Part shown: positions 28,007 through 37,203 of the stretch, in pieces
How positions within the stretch are numbered: the first letter of the stretch is position 1
How the letters are laid out: every line of letters begins with the position of its first letter
Assembly (NCBI GenBank): GCA_002388665.1
Contig: DGMY01000074.1
Location: forward strand, 1 to 60,445
Source of the DNA: Opitutia bacterium UBA4506
Lineage (GTDB): Bacteria; Verrucomicrobiota; Verrucomicrobiia; Opitutales; Puniceicoccaceae
Direction: 5' to 3'
Length of the DNA: 60,445 nt
Notes under the pieces: generated by a model
What the model saw: only the letters and a program-made list of their open reading frames with translations
The model's database searches: none
What the model was told of the DNA's origin: nothing
Translations under genes and position numbers: made by a program

Positions 28007-28337
28007 TTCTAATTTTCCCCGCCTCCGCGTAGAGAAACGACTGCTCCTCCTGTCCGCGCCCCCGGGTCCGGGCAAAGGCGAGCAGACTTCCTTCCTCTAT
28101 TCGAAGTGTTGGGATCCTTTTGCCCGAAAGCCGCTGCACAGCGGCTTTCGGCGTCTCCGGGTGCTTCCTTCTTCGCCGGGGAGACCGCCCGCATGGCGTG
28201 TGTCGGCCGTCAGCCGTTTTGGGTGGATGCGTTTTTTTTGAACTTCTCATCGGAAGAATCTGGCACTGCGCTGGAGTTCTCCTAAATTGACGAATCGACT
28301 GTTTCCACAGTCTGCACGTCTCCAGAGGTTTGGAGCC
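28007..28337. other. rplI-dnaB intergenic region
   Basis: About 330 bp without a supported gene, holding the hairpins described at 28125-28188. A GC-rich CCCCCGGGTCCGGG patch lies near 28060. No convincing promoter hexamers for dnaB are visible. Confidence 0.45.
28125..28150 (+). other. Strong perfect hairpin between rplI and dnaB
   Basis: CGAAAGCCGCTG and CAGCGGCTTTCG form a perfect 12-bp stem around CA. Immediately after lies a second imperfect pairing (GTCTCCGG with CCGGGGAGAC, about 28152-28188). There is no T-run directly after the first hairpin. It sits 119 bp beyond rplI and about 190 bp before dnaB, so it may cap the ribosomal-protein mRNA or act as a processing site. Confidence 0.55.
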
Positions 28338-29801
28338 GTGACTACCAGAAAAATGCCCAAAGAATTTCAGAAAAAACGACGTTACCGCGATCAATCCCGA
28401 GAAGATCAGGACGAAGAATCGCTTTTAAGCCGCCGTCTCCCTCACAGTATCGAGGCCGAGCGCGCGCTTCTCGCTGCCTGTATGCGGGAGAACTCTTCCG
28501 AGGTGATCACGGACTGTATCAACGGGAAGATCAACGCCGATTCCTTTTTCCGCCCAGCCCACCGCAATGTCTTTGCGTCGCTGCTCGATTTGAATGACCA
28601 GGGTCGGGAGGTCGATGAGATCACGGTGGAGGAGAAACTTGCCTCCATGGGTCTGTTGGAAGAAACCGGCGGTCGGGCTTATATCAATGAGATTTCAGAG
28701 TCGGTGGGATCCACCGCTTTCGCGAGCAATTGGATCGAGATCGTTAAAGAGAAGGCTCTCCTGAGGCAGTTGATTCGACTGTCGAACCAAACCATCGAGA
28801 AATGCTATGAGGGCCAGGATGATATCACCACTTTCCTCTCGGAGGTAGAGTCAGAGATTTACCGAATCGGTGAGTCGCAGGTCGCCGATTCGGCGCAGAG
28901 GATCGGCAAGCCTCTGGACAAGGTGATCAAGATGATTAACGACATCTTGGCCAAGCGCCATACGAGCTACGGGACCAAGACGGGGTTCCTGGACCTCGAC
29001 CGGATGACGTTCGGCTTCCACCCGGGGGAAATGATCGTATTGGCGGCCCGTCCTTCTGTCGGTAAGACCAGTTTCGCGATGAATATCGCTGAGAATGTCG
29101 CCATCCCTGGACCCAGTAATCCAGACCCGCGCGCAATCCTCGTGTTCAGTCTCGAGATGAGCTCCGAGAGTTTGGCTCAACGTGTGTTGTGTAGCCGGGC
29201 CGGGGTGAACATGAATAAATTGCGCGATGGTTTCTCCACCCGTGAGGAGCAGCAGGCGATTGTCGACGCTGCCGGGGAGATCAAGAAGGCCGAGATCATT
29301 GTCGATGACCAGGGTACGTTGAACATTCTGGAGGTTCGGGCGAAGGCCCGCCGCGTATCCTCACGGCACAATCTCGGTTTGATCGTGGTCGACTATCTGC
29401 AGCTGATCGCGGGGATGGACAATCGGGCTTCCCGGGAGAATCAGATTTCCGAAATTTCCCGGGGGATGAAGTCGATGGCCAAGGAACTTGAGGTTCCGGT
29501 CTTGGTTCTCAGTCAGCTGAATCGTGAGAGTGAGAAGGAGAAGCGGGAGCCGCGGATGTCCGACTTGCGGGAATCTGGAGCGATTGAGCAGGATGCCGAC
29601 GTGGTTCTTCTCCTCCACCGTCCCCGTTCAGACGATCAGGAAGAGAATCAGCGTTCGGAGGATGTTGAGAAGATCTCACTCATCCTGGCGAAACAGCGAA
29701 ATGGTCCGACGGGATCCGTCGATCTGGCCTTCTTGCGTAAGTACACCCGTTTTGCCAACTACACCGAAGATTCCCCGGTCGGTGGGGGTGGTTTCGGTTG
29801 A
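28338..29801 (+). CDS. dnaB: Replicative DNA helicase DnaB
   Basis: About 487 residues, a hexameric helicase that unwinds the replication fork. The N-terminal primase-interacting domain has LPHSIEAERALLAACM. The RecA-type ATPase carries Walker A AARPSVGKTS, Walker B LIVVDYLQLI and the C-terminal DLRESGAIEQDADVVLLLHR. The start is uncertain: the GTG at 28338 has an AGAGG about 9 nt upstream and is chosen; the ATG at 28353 or a TTG at 28287 are alternatives. The first 30 residues are basic and poorly conserved. No intein is seen. Confidence 0.95.
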   Translation: MTTRKMPKEFQKKRRYRDQSREDQDEESLLSRRLPHSIEAERALLAACMRENSSEVITDCINGKINADSFFRPAHRNVFASLLDLNDQGREVDEITVEEKLASMGLLEETGGRAYINEISESVGSTAFASNWIEIVKEKALLRQLIRLSNQTIEKCYEGQDDITTFLSEVESEIYRIGESQVADSAQRIGKPLDKVIKMINDILAKRHTSYGTKTGFLDLDRMTFGFHPGEMIVLAARPSVGKTSFAMNIAENVAIPGPSNPDPRAILVFSLEMSSESLAQRVLCSRAGVNMNKLRDGFSTREEQQAIVDAAGEIKKAEIIVDDQGTLNILEVRAKARRVSSRHNLGLIVVDYLQLIAGMDNRASRENQISEISRGMKSMAKELEVPVLVLSQLNRESEKEKREPRMSDLRESGAIEQDADVVLLLHRPRSDDQEENQRSEDVEKISLILAKQRNGPTGSVDLAFLRKYTRFANYTEDSPVGGGGFG

Positions 29802-29880
29802 GCCCTTCCAACGGAGAGGCCGCGGGGCTGGCGAGATCTTCGGAAGACTGTCGTCTCAATGGCTCTTCAGGGGGTTCGGG

Positions 29881-30366
29881 TCAATGGATCAGGACGTGGG
29901 TATCGGGATCGACTGCCGCGAAGAGGGTCTCCATATCGGCATTGGATAGTAGGACGCAGCCAGCACTGGCTGGTTGACCCAAGCGGTCCTCGTGGTTCGT
30001 CCCGTGGATGTAGACGTAGCGGTCATAGGTGTCGACACCAGCTCCGAGGTTGAGACCTGGCTCAAGACCGCGCAGTCGGAGGATTCTTGTCGTGATCAGA
30101 TTCTTCTCCTGCTCTTCGGGAGTCTCCTCCCAATAGCATTTTCCACTGGGCACCCGTCCGCGGAATATCATTCCGATGGGCTCGTTGGCCCCGATTTTCT
30201 CCGCGATTTTGTGAAGTCCGTTCGGTGTCCCGAGCGAATTCTCGACGCAAGAGGGCGGATTCTTTGAGGTGGAAACGGTGTAAGTCTTCACTAAATCGCC
30301 GTTCCGATAGAAATTGAGGGTTTGGCGGGCGATGCTGACGATCAATGAAATTGGAGTGGGGGTCAT
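29881..30366 (-). CDS. L,D-transpeptidase (YkuD) domain protein
   Basis: A 161-residue protein consisting essentially of one YkuD domain. The active site is visible as IHGTN followed by ASAGCVLLSNADM, with the catalytic Cys in SAGC. This class forms 3-3 peptidoglycan crosslinks or anchors lipoproteins. No signal peptide is visible with the ATG at 30366, which is odd for a periplasmic enzyme. An upstream in-frame ATG at 30429 would add 21 residues and would overlap the asd start codon on the other strand, and it does not supply a clear signal peptide either. It is convergent with dnaB and divergent from asd. Confidence 0.82.
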   Translation of the reverse strand: MTPTPISLIVSIARQTLNFYRNGDLVKTYTVSTSKNPPSCVENSLGTPNGLHKIAEKIGANEPIGMIFRGRVPSGKCYWEETPEEQEKNLITTRILRLRGLEPGLNLGAGVDTYDRYVYIHGTNHEDRLGQPASAGCVLLSNADMETLFAAVDPDTHVLIH

Positions 30367-30427
30367 TGACAGCGCGGCGCACTTGTCAGTAAGTAAGGAG
30401 AAATCATTTGTTTCGGAAATTGAATTC

Positions 30428-31429
30428 ATGAGTGTAGGAAAGAGAGTAGGAATTGTCGGAGCGACCGGAGCGGTCGGCCGTGAGTTGATGGAATTGCTGG
30501 AGTCCCGCAATTTTCCTGTAGAGGAATTGCGCCTGTTGGCATCACCGCGGTCGGTAGGGAAGAAACTCCCTTTCCGAGGAGAGTCAATCGAAGTTCGGGA
30601 GGCAAGGGCCGAAGAATTTGAGGGTCTCGATTTTCTCTTTTTGAGCGCCGGTGGAGATCGCTCTAAGGAGATGGCTCCTCTGGCGGCGAAGGCCGGTGCG
30701 GTGGTCATCGACAACAGTTCTGCCTTTCGTATGGATGAGAATGTCCCTCTGGTTCTTCCCGAGGTGAATCCAGAGGCCTTGGCGGGGCATCAGGGAATCA
30801 TTGCAAATCCCAATTGCTCGACTGCGATTACGCTGATGGGTGTGGCTCCCCTGCACCAAAGGTTCGGCCTGAAGCGGATGATGTGCTCGACCTATCAAGC
30901 AGTGTCGGGGGCGGGTGCCACCGGCATTACGGAGCTGGAAGCGGGTGTCCGGGCTTGGTCCGAGGGCAAAGAGGTCGAGCCCTCCACTTTTCCACATCCT
31001 ATCGCCTTTAATTTGATTCCCCACGTGGACAAGTTTCTGGACTCTGGCTACACGAAGGAAGAGGTGAAGATGCGGAATGAAAGCCGCAAGATTCTCTCGT
31101 TGCCCGGTTTGCCAGTCTCCTGCACCTGTGTCCGGGTTCCCGTCTTTCGCGCCCACGCGATCAGCGTATTTGCCGAGTTCGAGCAAGAGGTGGATGTCGC
31201 CGCGGCCCGCGCAGCGATTGCCGCCTTCGAGGGTGCCGAATTGATCGATAGCCCGGAGAATTGCGAATATCCCATGCCGCTGAACTATTCCAGCAAGGTC
31301 GCTTGCGGGGTGGGGCGTATCCGCAAGGATGAGGCCTTGGAGAATGGCTTAGCCTTTTGGATTGTCGGAGACCAGCTCTGGAAGGGTGCGGCTCTGAACG
31401 CTCTCCAGATCGCTGAACATATGATCTAA
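30428..31429 (+). CDS. asd: Aspartate-semialdehyde dehydrogenase
   Basis: A 333-residue enzyme reducing aspartyl phosphate to aspartate semialdehyde for lysine/DAP, threonine and methionine synthesis. Landmarks are VGIVGATGAVGRELMELL, the catalytic Cys in IANPNCSTAITLM and SGAGATGITELE. The ATG at 30428 is used; the reading frame is open farther upstream but encodes unrelated residues. A TTGACA at 30366-30371 lacks a good -10. Confidence 0.96.
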   Translation: MSVGKRVGIVGATGAVGRELMELLESRNFPVEELRLLASPRSVGKKLPFRGESIEVREARAEEFEGLDFLFLSAGGDRSKEMAPLAAKAGAVVIDNSSAFRMDENVPLVLPEVNPEALAGHQGIIANPNCSTAITLMGVAPLHQRFGLKRMMCSTYQAVSGAGATGITELEAGVRAWSEGKEVEPSTFPHPIAFNLIPHVDKFLDSGYTKEEVKMRNESRKILSLPGLPVSCTCVRVPVFRAHAISVFAEFEQEVDVAAARAAIAAFEGAELIDSPENCEYPMPLNYSSKVACGVGRIRKDEALENGLAFWIVGDQLWKGAALNALQIAEHMI

Positions 31430-31465
31430 GGCTCGTTTGACATCGAGACAGTCGCCCGGGCCCCG

Positions 31466-32200
31466 TTAGCTGGGGCGAACTCCTCCGAAGGCGGCAAAGC
31501 AGGAGTTCTTGTGGAGGATTTCCACGTCTGCAAAGCCGGAGCTTCGTAGGAGATCGATCTGCCAAAGAAGTGGGCGGGGCGAGTCTTCTTTCTCGATGTA
31601 GTCGAAGACTTTGTCCCGGTAGTCCTGGCCTCCCAGCGATTCGAGATAGTCTCCGTACCGCTCCCACATGAGCTTCTGGACGGCCGGAATGCTGTGGTGG
31701 ACGAGATCGACGATCCAGAGGGATCCGCCGGGACGCAGGAGGCGATAGAGTTTTGCGAACGAGGTCTTCCAATCTTCTGGTTCGCGAAGGTGGTGCAGGA
31801 CCGCGGCAGCGAGAATGATGTCATAGTGATCATTTGGGAGGTCGAGTTCGCGAAAATCGCCCAGTACCGTGTTGACGGTACCGGATGTCTTCGGCGACAC
31901 ACGCTCCTCGGCGCGATGGATCATCGGGGCGCTGAGGTCGCAAAGGTCGCAGTTTGCGGTTCCTCCGGTCTCGGCGAGGAGTTGCAGGGTGTAGTTTCCC
32001 GCTCCACACCCGATATCGAGGATGTTTTGTATGTCGGGGGTTGCCGTTGCCGCCGTCTTGCAGGTGAGTTCCATCGCCAATTTGGCGTCAATGGTGGCCG
32101 ATTGTCCGGTTTCGAATTGCGAAAACCGTTCTACGTCGGAGTCAAAACGCTCCCGGATTTCTGATAGTGTGGATTTGCTTGTGAGTGGTACGCGGGCCAT
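31466..32200 (-). CDS. Class I SAM-dependent methyltransferase
   Basis: A 244-residue protein with motif I ILDIGCGAGNYTLQLL, acidic motif ANCDLCDLSAPM and DIILAAAVLHHLREPEDW, the pattern of small-molecule methyltransferases. The C-terminal part (LGGQDYRDKVFDYIEKEDSPRP) resembles the tRNA-wobble/cmoA-like group only loosely. The ATG at 32200 is preferred over a TTG at 32227. The substrate is unknown. It is convergent with asd and divergent from tyrS. Confidence 0.85.
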   Translation of the reverse strand: MARVPLTSKSTLSEIRERFDSDVERFSQFETGQSATIDAKLAMELTCKTAATATPDIQNILDIGCGAGNYTLQLLAETGGTANCDLCDLSAPMIHRAEERVSPKTSGTVNTVLGDFRELDLPNDHYDIILAAAVLHHLREPEDWKTSFAKLYRLLRPGGSLWIVDLVHHSIPAVQKLMWERYGDYLESLGGQDYRDKVFDYIEKEDSPRPLLWQIDLLRSSGFADVEILHKNSCFAAFGGVRPS

Positions 32201-32350
32201 GTCGAGTGAGTCTGGGGGCAGGGGCAAGAGATTGCAAATTTTCTGCCGGGGAGGACCCGAAGTTTCCGCGTCGGGGGTGGCGGGGTGGGGCAGTTGGCTG
32301 AGAGATTCCTTGCCATAGGGGGAATCCCGCGCCTAATTCTAACGGTTTTC

Positions 32351-33526
32351 ATGAAGGCTTTTGATTTTGAGAAAAATACCGAGAGTGCCATCGGTGTAGA
32401 GGAGTTGCAGGAACGCATTGATTCGGGCAAACGCCTGAAGGTGAAGTTGGGCGTCGACCCGACCCGGCCCGATCTGACTTTTGGGCACTTAGTCGTATTC
32501 AACAAGCTGCGTGAGTTTCAGGATCAGGGCCATGAGGCGATTTTGATTATCGGGGATTATACCGCGATGATTGGTGATCCCAGTGGCCGCTCCTCGACGC
32601 GACCCGTGTTGACCGAAGAAGATGTGCGGAACAATTCACAGACGTACTTGGATCAGGCGTTCCGTGTGCTCGACCGTGAAAAGACCACTGTGCGCTACAA
32701 TAGTGAGTGGTTTGGAAAGATGTCTTTTGCCGACTGCCTCGATCTGTCGCGGAAGATGACGGTGGCTCGGATGCTTGAGCGGGATGATTTCTCAAAACGA
32801 TATGGCTCGAATACGCCGATCAGTATTGTCGAGTTTCTCTACCCGCTGATTCAGGGATACGATTCCCTCATTCTCGATGCCGATGTGGAGCTCGGCGGGA
32901 GTGATCAACTCTTTAACATGCTTGTCGGCCGTGCTCTCCAGAAAGATGCCGGCAAGGCTGAGCAAGCCGTACTGACCCTGCCGCTTCTCGTGGGGCTGGA
33001 TGGACATCGGAAGATGTCGAAGTCTTACGATAACTACGTGTCGTTTAACGATTCACCCAAAGACATGTTTGGTAAGGTGATGTCGATTCCCGACGATACG
33101 ATGTGGGAATACTATCGACTACTTCTCCTCACTGCCGATTCCGAGATTTCCGAGAAGAAACAGGGGCACCCAATGGATGCCAAGAAGGCGCTGGCGAAAG
33201 AGTTGGTGAGCCGGTTCTACTCTCCCGAGGAAGGAGAAGAGGCGCTGAAGGGCTTTGAGCAGGTATTCTCGCGAGGTGAGAACCCTGAGGATATGGACGA
33301 GGTGTCTATGGCTGCCAACGAGCTGTCCGGGGACTCCAAACTCCTTGAGGCCCTCGATGCTTCGGGGCAGTTCCAAAGCAAGAAAGAGATTATCCGTCTG
33401 ATCGGTCAGGGCGCAGTCAAGCGCGATGGCGTCCGGGTCGATGATCGCAATGAGCTGATCGGGCAGATCGGTGAGGGGCAAGTCATCCAAGCCGGGAAGC
33501 GGAAGTTCTTCCGCCTGACCGCGTAA
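32351..33526 (+). CDS. tyrS: Tyrosyl-tRNA synthetase
   Basis: A 391-residue class I synthetase of the TyrRS type with GVDPTRPDLTFGHLVVF (HIGH-like) and GHRKMSKSYDNYV (KMSKS), followed by a C-terminal S4 RNA-binding domain (LIGQGAVKRDGVRVDDRNELI). The KMSKS form and length fit the TyrZ-like lineage rather than the KFGKT form of E. coli. The ATG at 32351 is used; a GTG at 32285 extends into unrelated residues. Confidence 0.94.
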   Translation: MKAFDFEKNTESAIGVEELQERIDSGKRLKVKLGVDPTRPDLTFGHLVVFNKLREFQDQGHEAILIIGDYTAMIGDPSGRSSTRPVLTEEDVRNNSQTYLDQAFRVLDREKTTVRYNSEWFGKMSFADCLDLSRKMTVARMLERDDFSKRYGSNTPISIVEFLYPLIQGYDSLILDADVELGGSDQLFNMLVGRALQKDAGKAEQAVLTLPLLVGLDGHRKMSKSYDNYVSFNDSPKDMFGKVMSIPDDTMWEYYRLLLLTADSEISEKKQGHPMDAKKALAKELVSRFYSPEEGEEALKGFEQVFSRGENPEDMDEVSMAANELSGDSKLLEALDASGQFQSKKEIIRLIGQGAVKRDGVRVDDRNELIGQIGEGQVIQAGKRKFFRLTA

Positions 33527-33556
33527 AGCGATCGGCGATCTTCCATTGGATCCCGC

Positions 33557-34264
33557 CTATTGCGCGGGTCCCACCGTGAGGCCGGGGTGGTTTTCGATGT
33601 ATTCCCTGGATGCTGCGATCGCTCCTTTGAAGTCGGCGGAGGGATCGGCGTCGACTTTCTTTTCGAGAAGGTTGGCCCAATAGAATTCGTAGTAGTAAAT
33701 CGGTTTCTTGGAGATCACGCCGTCGTGCTCAAGCTTCCATACGACCGCACGCCATGGATCATCGGTTAAACCGCTGATGGATGTGGGGAGTTGGTCAGGG
33801 GTGATGGGCTCGCCCTGAGCATCCATTAGCCATACGTAGTGGTGGGCTTCCATTTCCTCCCAGAAGGCAGCCGGTTTCTTGTCGGACCAGTTGGCAATGA
33901 TTTTGCAATAGGCAAATGGTGAGCGCCCGCTTTTCAAAAGCGCGGTATTCGTGTGGTGGCGATCCGTCATGTACGGGATTCCCTCGGGGCCGATGACGAT
34001 AGGCACCACATGGTCGAGCATGTAGACTGTGAGATCGGGACGGGCCAGCTTCTTGATTTTCGCTTCTTTGTGCTCCACTTCCTGCATTCCAACTACCGCC
34101 TGAGTGGGGTGTATTTGTGTGAGTGGAATCGTGCAGGTCGCTCCGACCGTCAACTCCGCCGAATAGTCCGCTTTGTAGTCAGACGGTTGGAGAGGAGCGG
34201 CGCCAATCAGCAAGCCGGGAAGTCCAACAATGATCGAAAGAACGAGGACGGGTCGGATTCTCAT
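33557..34264 (-). CDS. Exported ParB/Srx-like (ParBc_2) domain protein
   Basis: A 235-residue protein with a Sec signal peptide (MRIRPVLVLSIIVGLPGLLIGA). The mature part resembles the ParB-like nuclease family 2: IPLTQIHPTQAVVGMQEVEHKEAKI followed by YMLDHVVPIVIGPEGIPYMTDRHHTNTALL. These proteins are exported and not chromosome-partition factors; their activity is largely uncharacterised. The ATG at 34264 places the signal peptide at the N-terminus. It is convergent with tyrS. Confidence 0.8.
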   Translation of the reverse strand: MRIRPVLVLSIIVGLPGLLIGAAPLQPSDYKADYSAELTVGATCTIPLTQIHPTQAVVGMQEVEHKEAKIKKLARPDLTVYMLDHVVPIVIGPEGIPYMTDRHHTNTALLKSGRSPFAYCKIIANWSDKKPAAFWEEMEAHHYVWLMDAQGEPITPDQLPTSISGLTDDPWRAVVWKLEHDGVISKKPIYYYEFYWANLLEKKVDADPSADFKGAIAASREYIENHPGLTVGPAQ

Positions 34265-34477
34265 GGAAACCGATTTACTTTGAATACCGCAGTTGGGCAA
34301 TGGCCCTAGTGTAACATTGCGGTCGCAATCCCACGGATCTCCCAGGCCGTCGTCCTCGGAATCTCAGTGGAGGTCGGGTGGTCGGACTCCTCGATTCACT
34401 GTGATCTCAAAAATTTGAATGCAAATCGGCGAATAATAATGAGTGCGAGTCGGCGAATTTCATGATGTGAATAGTAC

Positions 34478-35950
34478 ATGCAGAAAAAGTTGTTCACTGA
34501 GCTCGGGCTTTCACCCGAGACCCTCAAGGCCGTTGCGAAAATGGGCTTTGAAGAAGCGTCTCCCATTCAATCCGAGTCTATCCCTCCTTTGTTGGCAGGG
34601 GAAGATGTTGTGGGACAGTCCCAGACCGGGTCGGGTAAGACCGCCGCATTCGCGATTCCTGCTATTGAGCGCGTCGATGAAACTTTGTCCGCGACTCAGG
34701 TGTTGATCTTGTGCCCAACTCGTGAGTTGGCCGTCCAAGTAGCGGAGGAGACCGCTAAATTGACCGCCTTTAAAAAAGGGGTTCGGGAATTGCCGATCTA
34801 CGGTGGCCAGTCATACGACCGTCAGTTTCGTGGTTTGAAGCAGGGCGCTCATATTGTGATCGGGACTCCCGGTCGTGTCCTCGACCACTTGGAAAAAGGC
34901 ACCCTTAAGCTGAACAATCTTAAGACGATCATCATGGATGAGGCCGACCGGATGCTCGACATGGGCTTCCTCGACGACATCAAGACCATTTTGTCTCAAG
35001 CGCCGGAGTCCCGTCAGACCGTCCTCTTTTCGGCTACGGTACCCAAACCAATCGCGGCCTTGATTAAGACGTTTATTCGGAACCCGACTTGGGTGAAGAT
35101 CGAGGCGCAGGAGCTCACCGTTCCCAACATCGAGCAGGTCTGGTACGAGGTTCATGGTCGTACCAAGGTAGAGGTGCTCTGCCGTTTGATCGATTTGGAA
35201 GATGTCCGCTTTGCCATCATTTTCTGTGCGACCAAGGTCATGGTCGATACTTTGGTCGAGCATCTCCTCGCCCGTGGCTACATGGCCGACAAGCTGCATG
35301 GCGATATGTCCCAAGTGATGCGTGAGCGCGTCATGGATCGTTTCCGCCGTCGTTCGATCGAATTCCTCGTTGCGACCGATGTGGCTGCACGCGGGCTCGA
35401 TGTGAAAGATATCGAGGTGGTCTTTAACTACGACTTGCCAAACGATGGTGAGGACTACGTTCACCGGATTGGTCGTACGGGCCGTGCCGGAAGCAAGGGT
35501 AAGGCGATTACTTTTGTTGGTGGTCGTGAGGTCTATAAGCTCCAGAATATCATCCGCTTTACCAAGGGTAAGATCCGCCGCGAACGCGTACCTACGCTCG
35601 AGCAGGTGGAAGAGCGCCGGGCCAATCTCTTTTTCGATACCCTTCGTTCTACTCTCGAGGAGGGTTCGTTCAAACGGTACGACAACCATACCGATCGCTT
35701 GCTGGATCAAGGCTACTCGCCGACTGATATTATCTCGGCGTTGATGCACCTTCGCGAGAAGGAGAATCCGAAGTCGGCTGGAGAGGATATCCAGATCATC
35801 GAGGAGTCCGATCGTTCGCGAAATGATGGCCCGAAACGCAAGTCGGGTCCGTGGAAAAAGGGCGGAAAGCGTCCTTTTCACCGGAAGGGCGGCCCCGGAC
35901 GCAAGGAAGGCGATTGGGGTAATTTCCCGAAACGGAAGAAAAAGAAGTAG
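34478..35950 (+). CDS. DEAD-box ATP-dependent RNA helicase
   Basis: A 490-residue helicase with the Q motif and Walker A QTGSGKT (residues 49-55). It also has PTRELAVQV, MDEADRMLDMG (DEAD), FSATVP, ARGLDVKD and HRIGRTGRAG. The last 45 residues form a very basic Lys/Arg/Gly-rich tail that likely binds RNA. Such enzymes act in ribosome assembly, mRNA decay and cold adaptation. The 213-bp upstream region has a 9-bp direct repeat TCGGCGAAT at 34426-34434 and 34450-34458, of unknown meaning. Confidence 0.94.
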   Translation: MQKKLFTELGLSPETLKAVAKMGFEEASPIQSESIPPLLAGEDVVGQSQTGSGKTAAFAIPAIERVDETLSATQVLILCPTRELAVQVAEETAKLTAFKKGVRELPIYGGQSYDRQFRGLKQGAHIVIGTPGRVLDHLEKGTLKLNNLKTIIMDEADRMLDMGFLDDIKTILSQAPESRQTVLFSATVPKPIAALIKTFIRNPTWVKIEAQELTVPNIEQVWYEVHGRTKVEVLCRLIDLEDVRFAIIFCATKVMVDTLVEHLLARGYMADKLHGDMSQVMRERVMDRFRRRSIEFLVATDVAARGLDVKDIEVVFNYDLPNDGEDYVHRIGRTGRAGSKGKAITFVGGREVYKLQNIIRFTKGKIRRERVPTLEQVEERRANLFFDTLRSTLEEGSFKRYDNHTDRLLDQGYSPTDIISALMHLREKENPKSAGEDIQIIEESDRSRNDGPKRKSGPWKKGGKRPFHRKGGPGRKEGDWGNFPKRKKKK

Positions 35951-36148
35951 GCCTGCGGTCCAAGACTATTGATGGGGATCGCCCTGTCGGCCGAACGATT
36001 TCGCCAAACCCTCTCCGGAGATCCACATATGTGAGATTCGATTCGGCGTTTGTCGAGGTACCGTGGTTGATGCGGGCTGTGTCCGTCCATGAGTCCGGTG
36101 TTTCGGGCTACTTCTGATGGATGCTGCTGTGGGGATGAATTCAATTCT

Positions 36149-37192
36149 ATGATGAACCAAGCCAGTACACCTACCCCTGTACAACGGGGAGTTACCTTCG
36201 GTTTTTATGCGCGAAATGGAGTCTTGGGCTCCGATTGGGCAAGAACGGAAGTCGATAGAATGTTGGAGTTGAATGTCAGTCATGTCGTTCTAACTCCTAT
36301 CGTAATGCAGGAGACGCCTCATACGACCCGACAGTATCGGGATTTTGAGGTGACTCCCAATGATCACGAGCTGTATTGCTTGGTCGAGTACATGCGAGAG
36401 ACAGGCTTGGAGGTCACTTTGCGGCCAATGCTCGAAACCCAAGACGGGGGAGGCCGCTTGCAGGTGTGGTTTCAGCCGGATCGTGAACGAATTCCGGGTC
36501 GAGTCTCCGACCATTGGAAGCGATGGTTTGACAGTATGGTTTTGCGGAGCCGTCACTATGCTAAAATTGCTGAGGACACGGGATGCTCCCGGTACGGGCT
36601 CGATAGTGAACTTGATCGGACTATCCATAAGCAATCCCACTGGAAGGATGTCGTGAAGGAGGTTCGGTCGGTCTTCTCCGGCAAGGTGACTAGCTGCCAC
36701 ACTACTCACTGTGGTTTGATTGATTGGGAGGCGGAAATGCAGAATCCTGATCACTGGTGGCGGGATCTCGATGAACTTCAATTGAGCTGTTACGAAGCGG
36801 GTGCGGATGCCCCCGGTTGGTCTGTCGAGCAGATGATCGAGAAACTAAAATCCGGGCGGGATCGATTTCGCAAGCTGGCGGAGTCCTATGGCAAGCCTAT
36901 CTCATTTGGTGAATGTGGTTGCGCGAGTAGCGTTGGCGCGGCAATGAGGCCTTCAGGTTGGGGGCGGGCTAAGGAGTATTCTCCGATGGAACAGGCGAAC
37001 TATCTTGAGGCCGTGTTGACTCTGTTTTGGGAAGAACCTTGGTGGGCGGGTCTCTATTGGTGGAAGTGGGATGAGCATCTCAAACGGTCATCAACTGATG
37101 GAGATCCAGCGGTAGATCGAGGGTTCACTCTCTATGGGAAGCCTGCCGCAGAGGTCATGAAGAATTGCTTCGCCAGACCGGACCGTCGATAA
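36149..37192 (+). CDS. GH113-like TIM-barrel glycoside hydrolase
   Basis: A 347-residue protein with a TIM-barrel pattern and two candidate catalytic glutamates placed as in GH113 mannanases: Glu154 in GLDSELDRTI and Glu255 in ISFGECGCAS. Trp-rich stretches near the C-terminus (EEPWWAGLYWWKWDEH) are typical of substrate-binding subsites. No signal peptide is visible, so it is cytoplasmic or the start is elsewhere; ATG at 36149 or 36152 both fit. It is convergent with the sulfatase, and both are likely used in marine polysaccharide utilisation. The substrate is not certain. Confidence 0.75.
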   Translation: MMNQASTPTPVQRGVTFGFYARNGVLGSDWARTEVDRMLELNVSHVVLTPIVMQETPHTTRQYRDFEVTPNDHELYCLVEYMRETGLEVTLRPMLETQDGGGRLQVWFQPDRERIPGRVSDHWKRWFDSMVLRSRHYAKIAEDTGCSRYGLDSELDRTIHKQSHWKDVVKEVRSVFSGKVTSCHTTHCGLIDWEAEMQNPDHWWRDLDELQLSCYEAGADAPGWSVEQMIEKLKSGRDRFRKLAESYGKPISFGECGCASSVGAAMRPSGWGRAKEYSPMEQANYLEAVLTLFWEEPWWAGLYWWKWDEHLKRSSTDGDPAVDRGFTLYGKPAAEVMKNCFARPDRR

Positions 37193-37203
37193 GTTTCAAA
37201 ATC

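Noticed and set aside
30367..30714. Longer N-terminus for the L,D-transpeptidase
   Set aside because: The extra residues are antisense to asd and unlike any signal peptide or domain.
34811..35881. 356-codon minus-strand frame opposite the RNA helicase
   Set aside because: The helicase strand has all DEAD-box motifs; the antisense translation resembles nothing.
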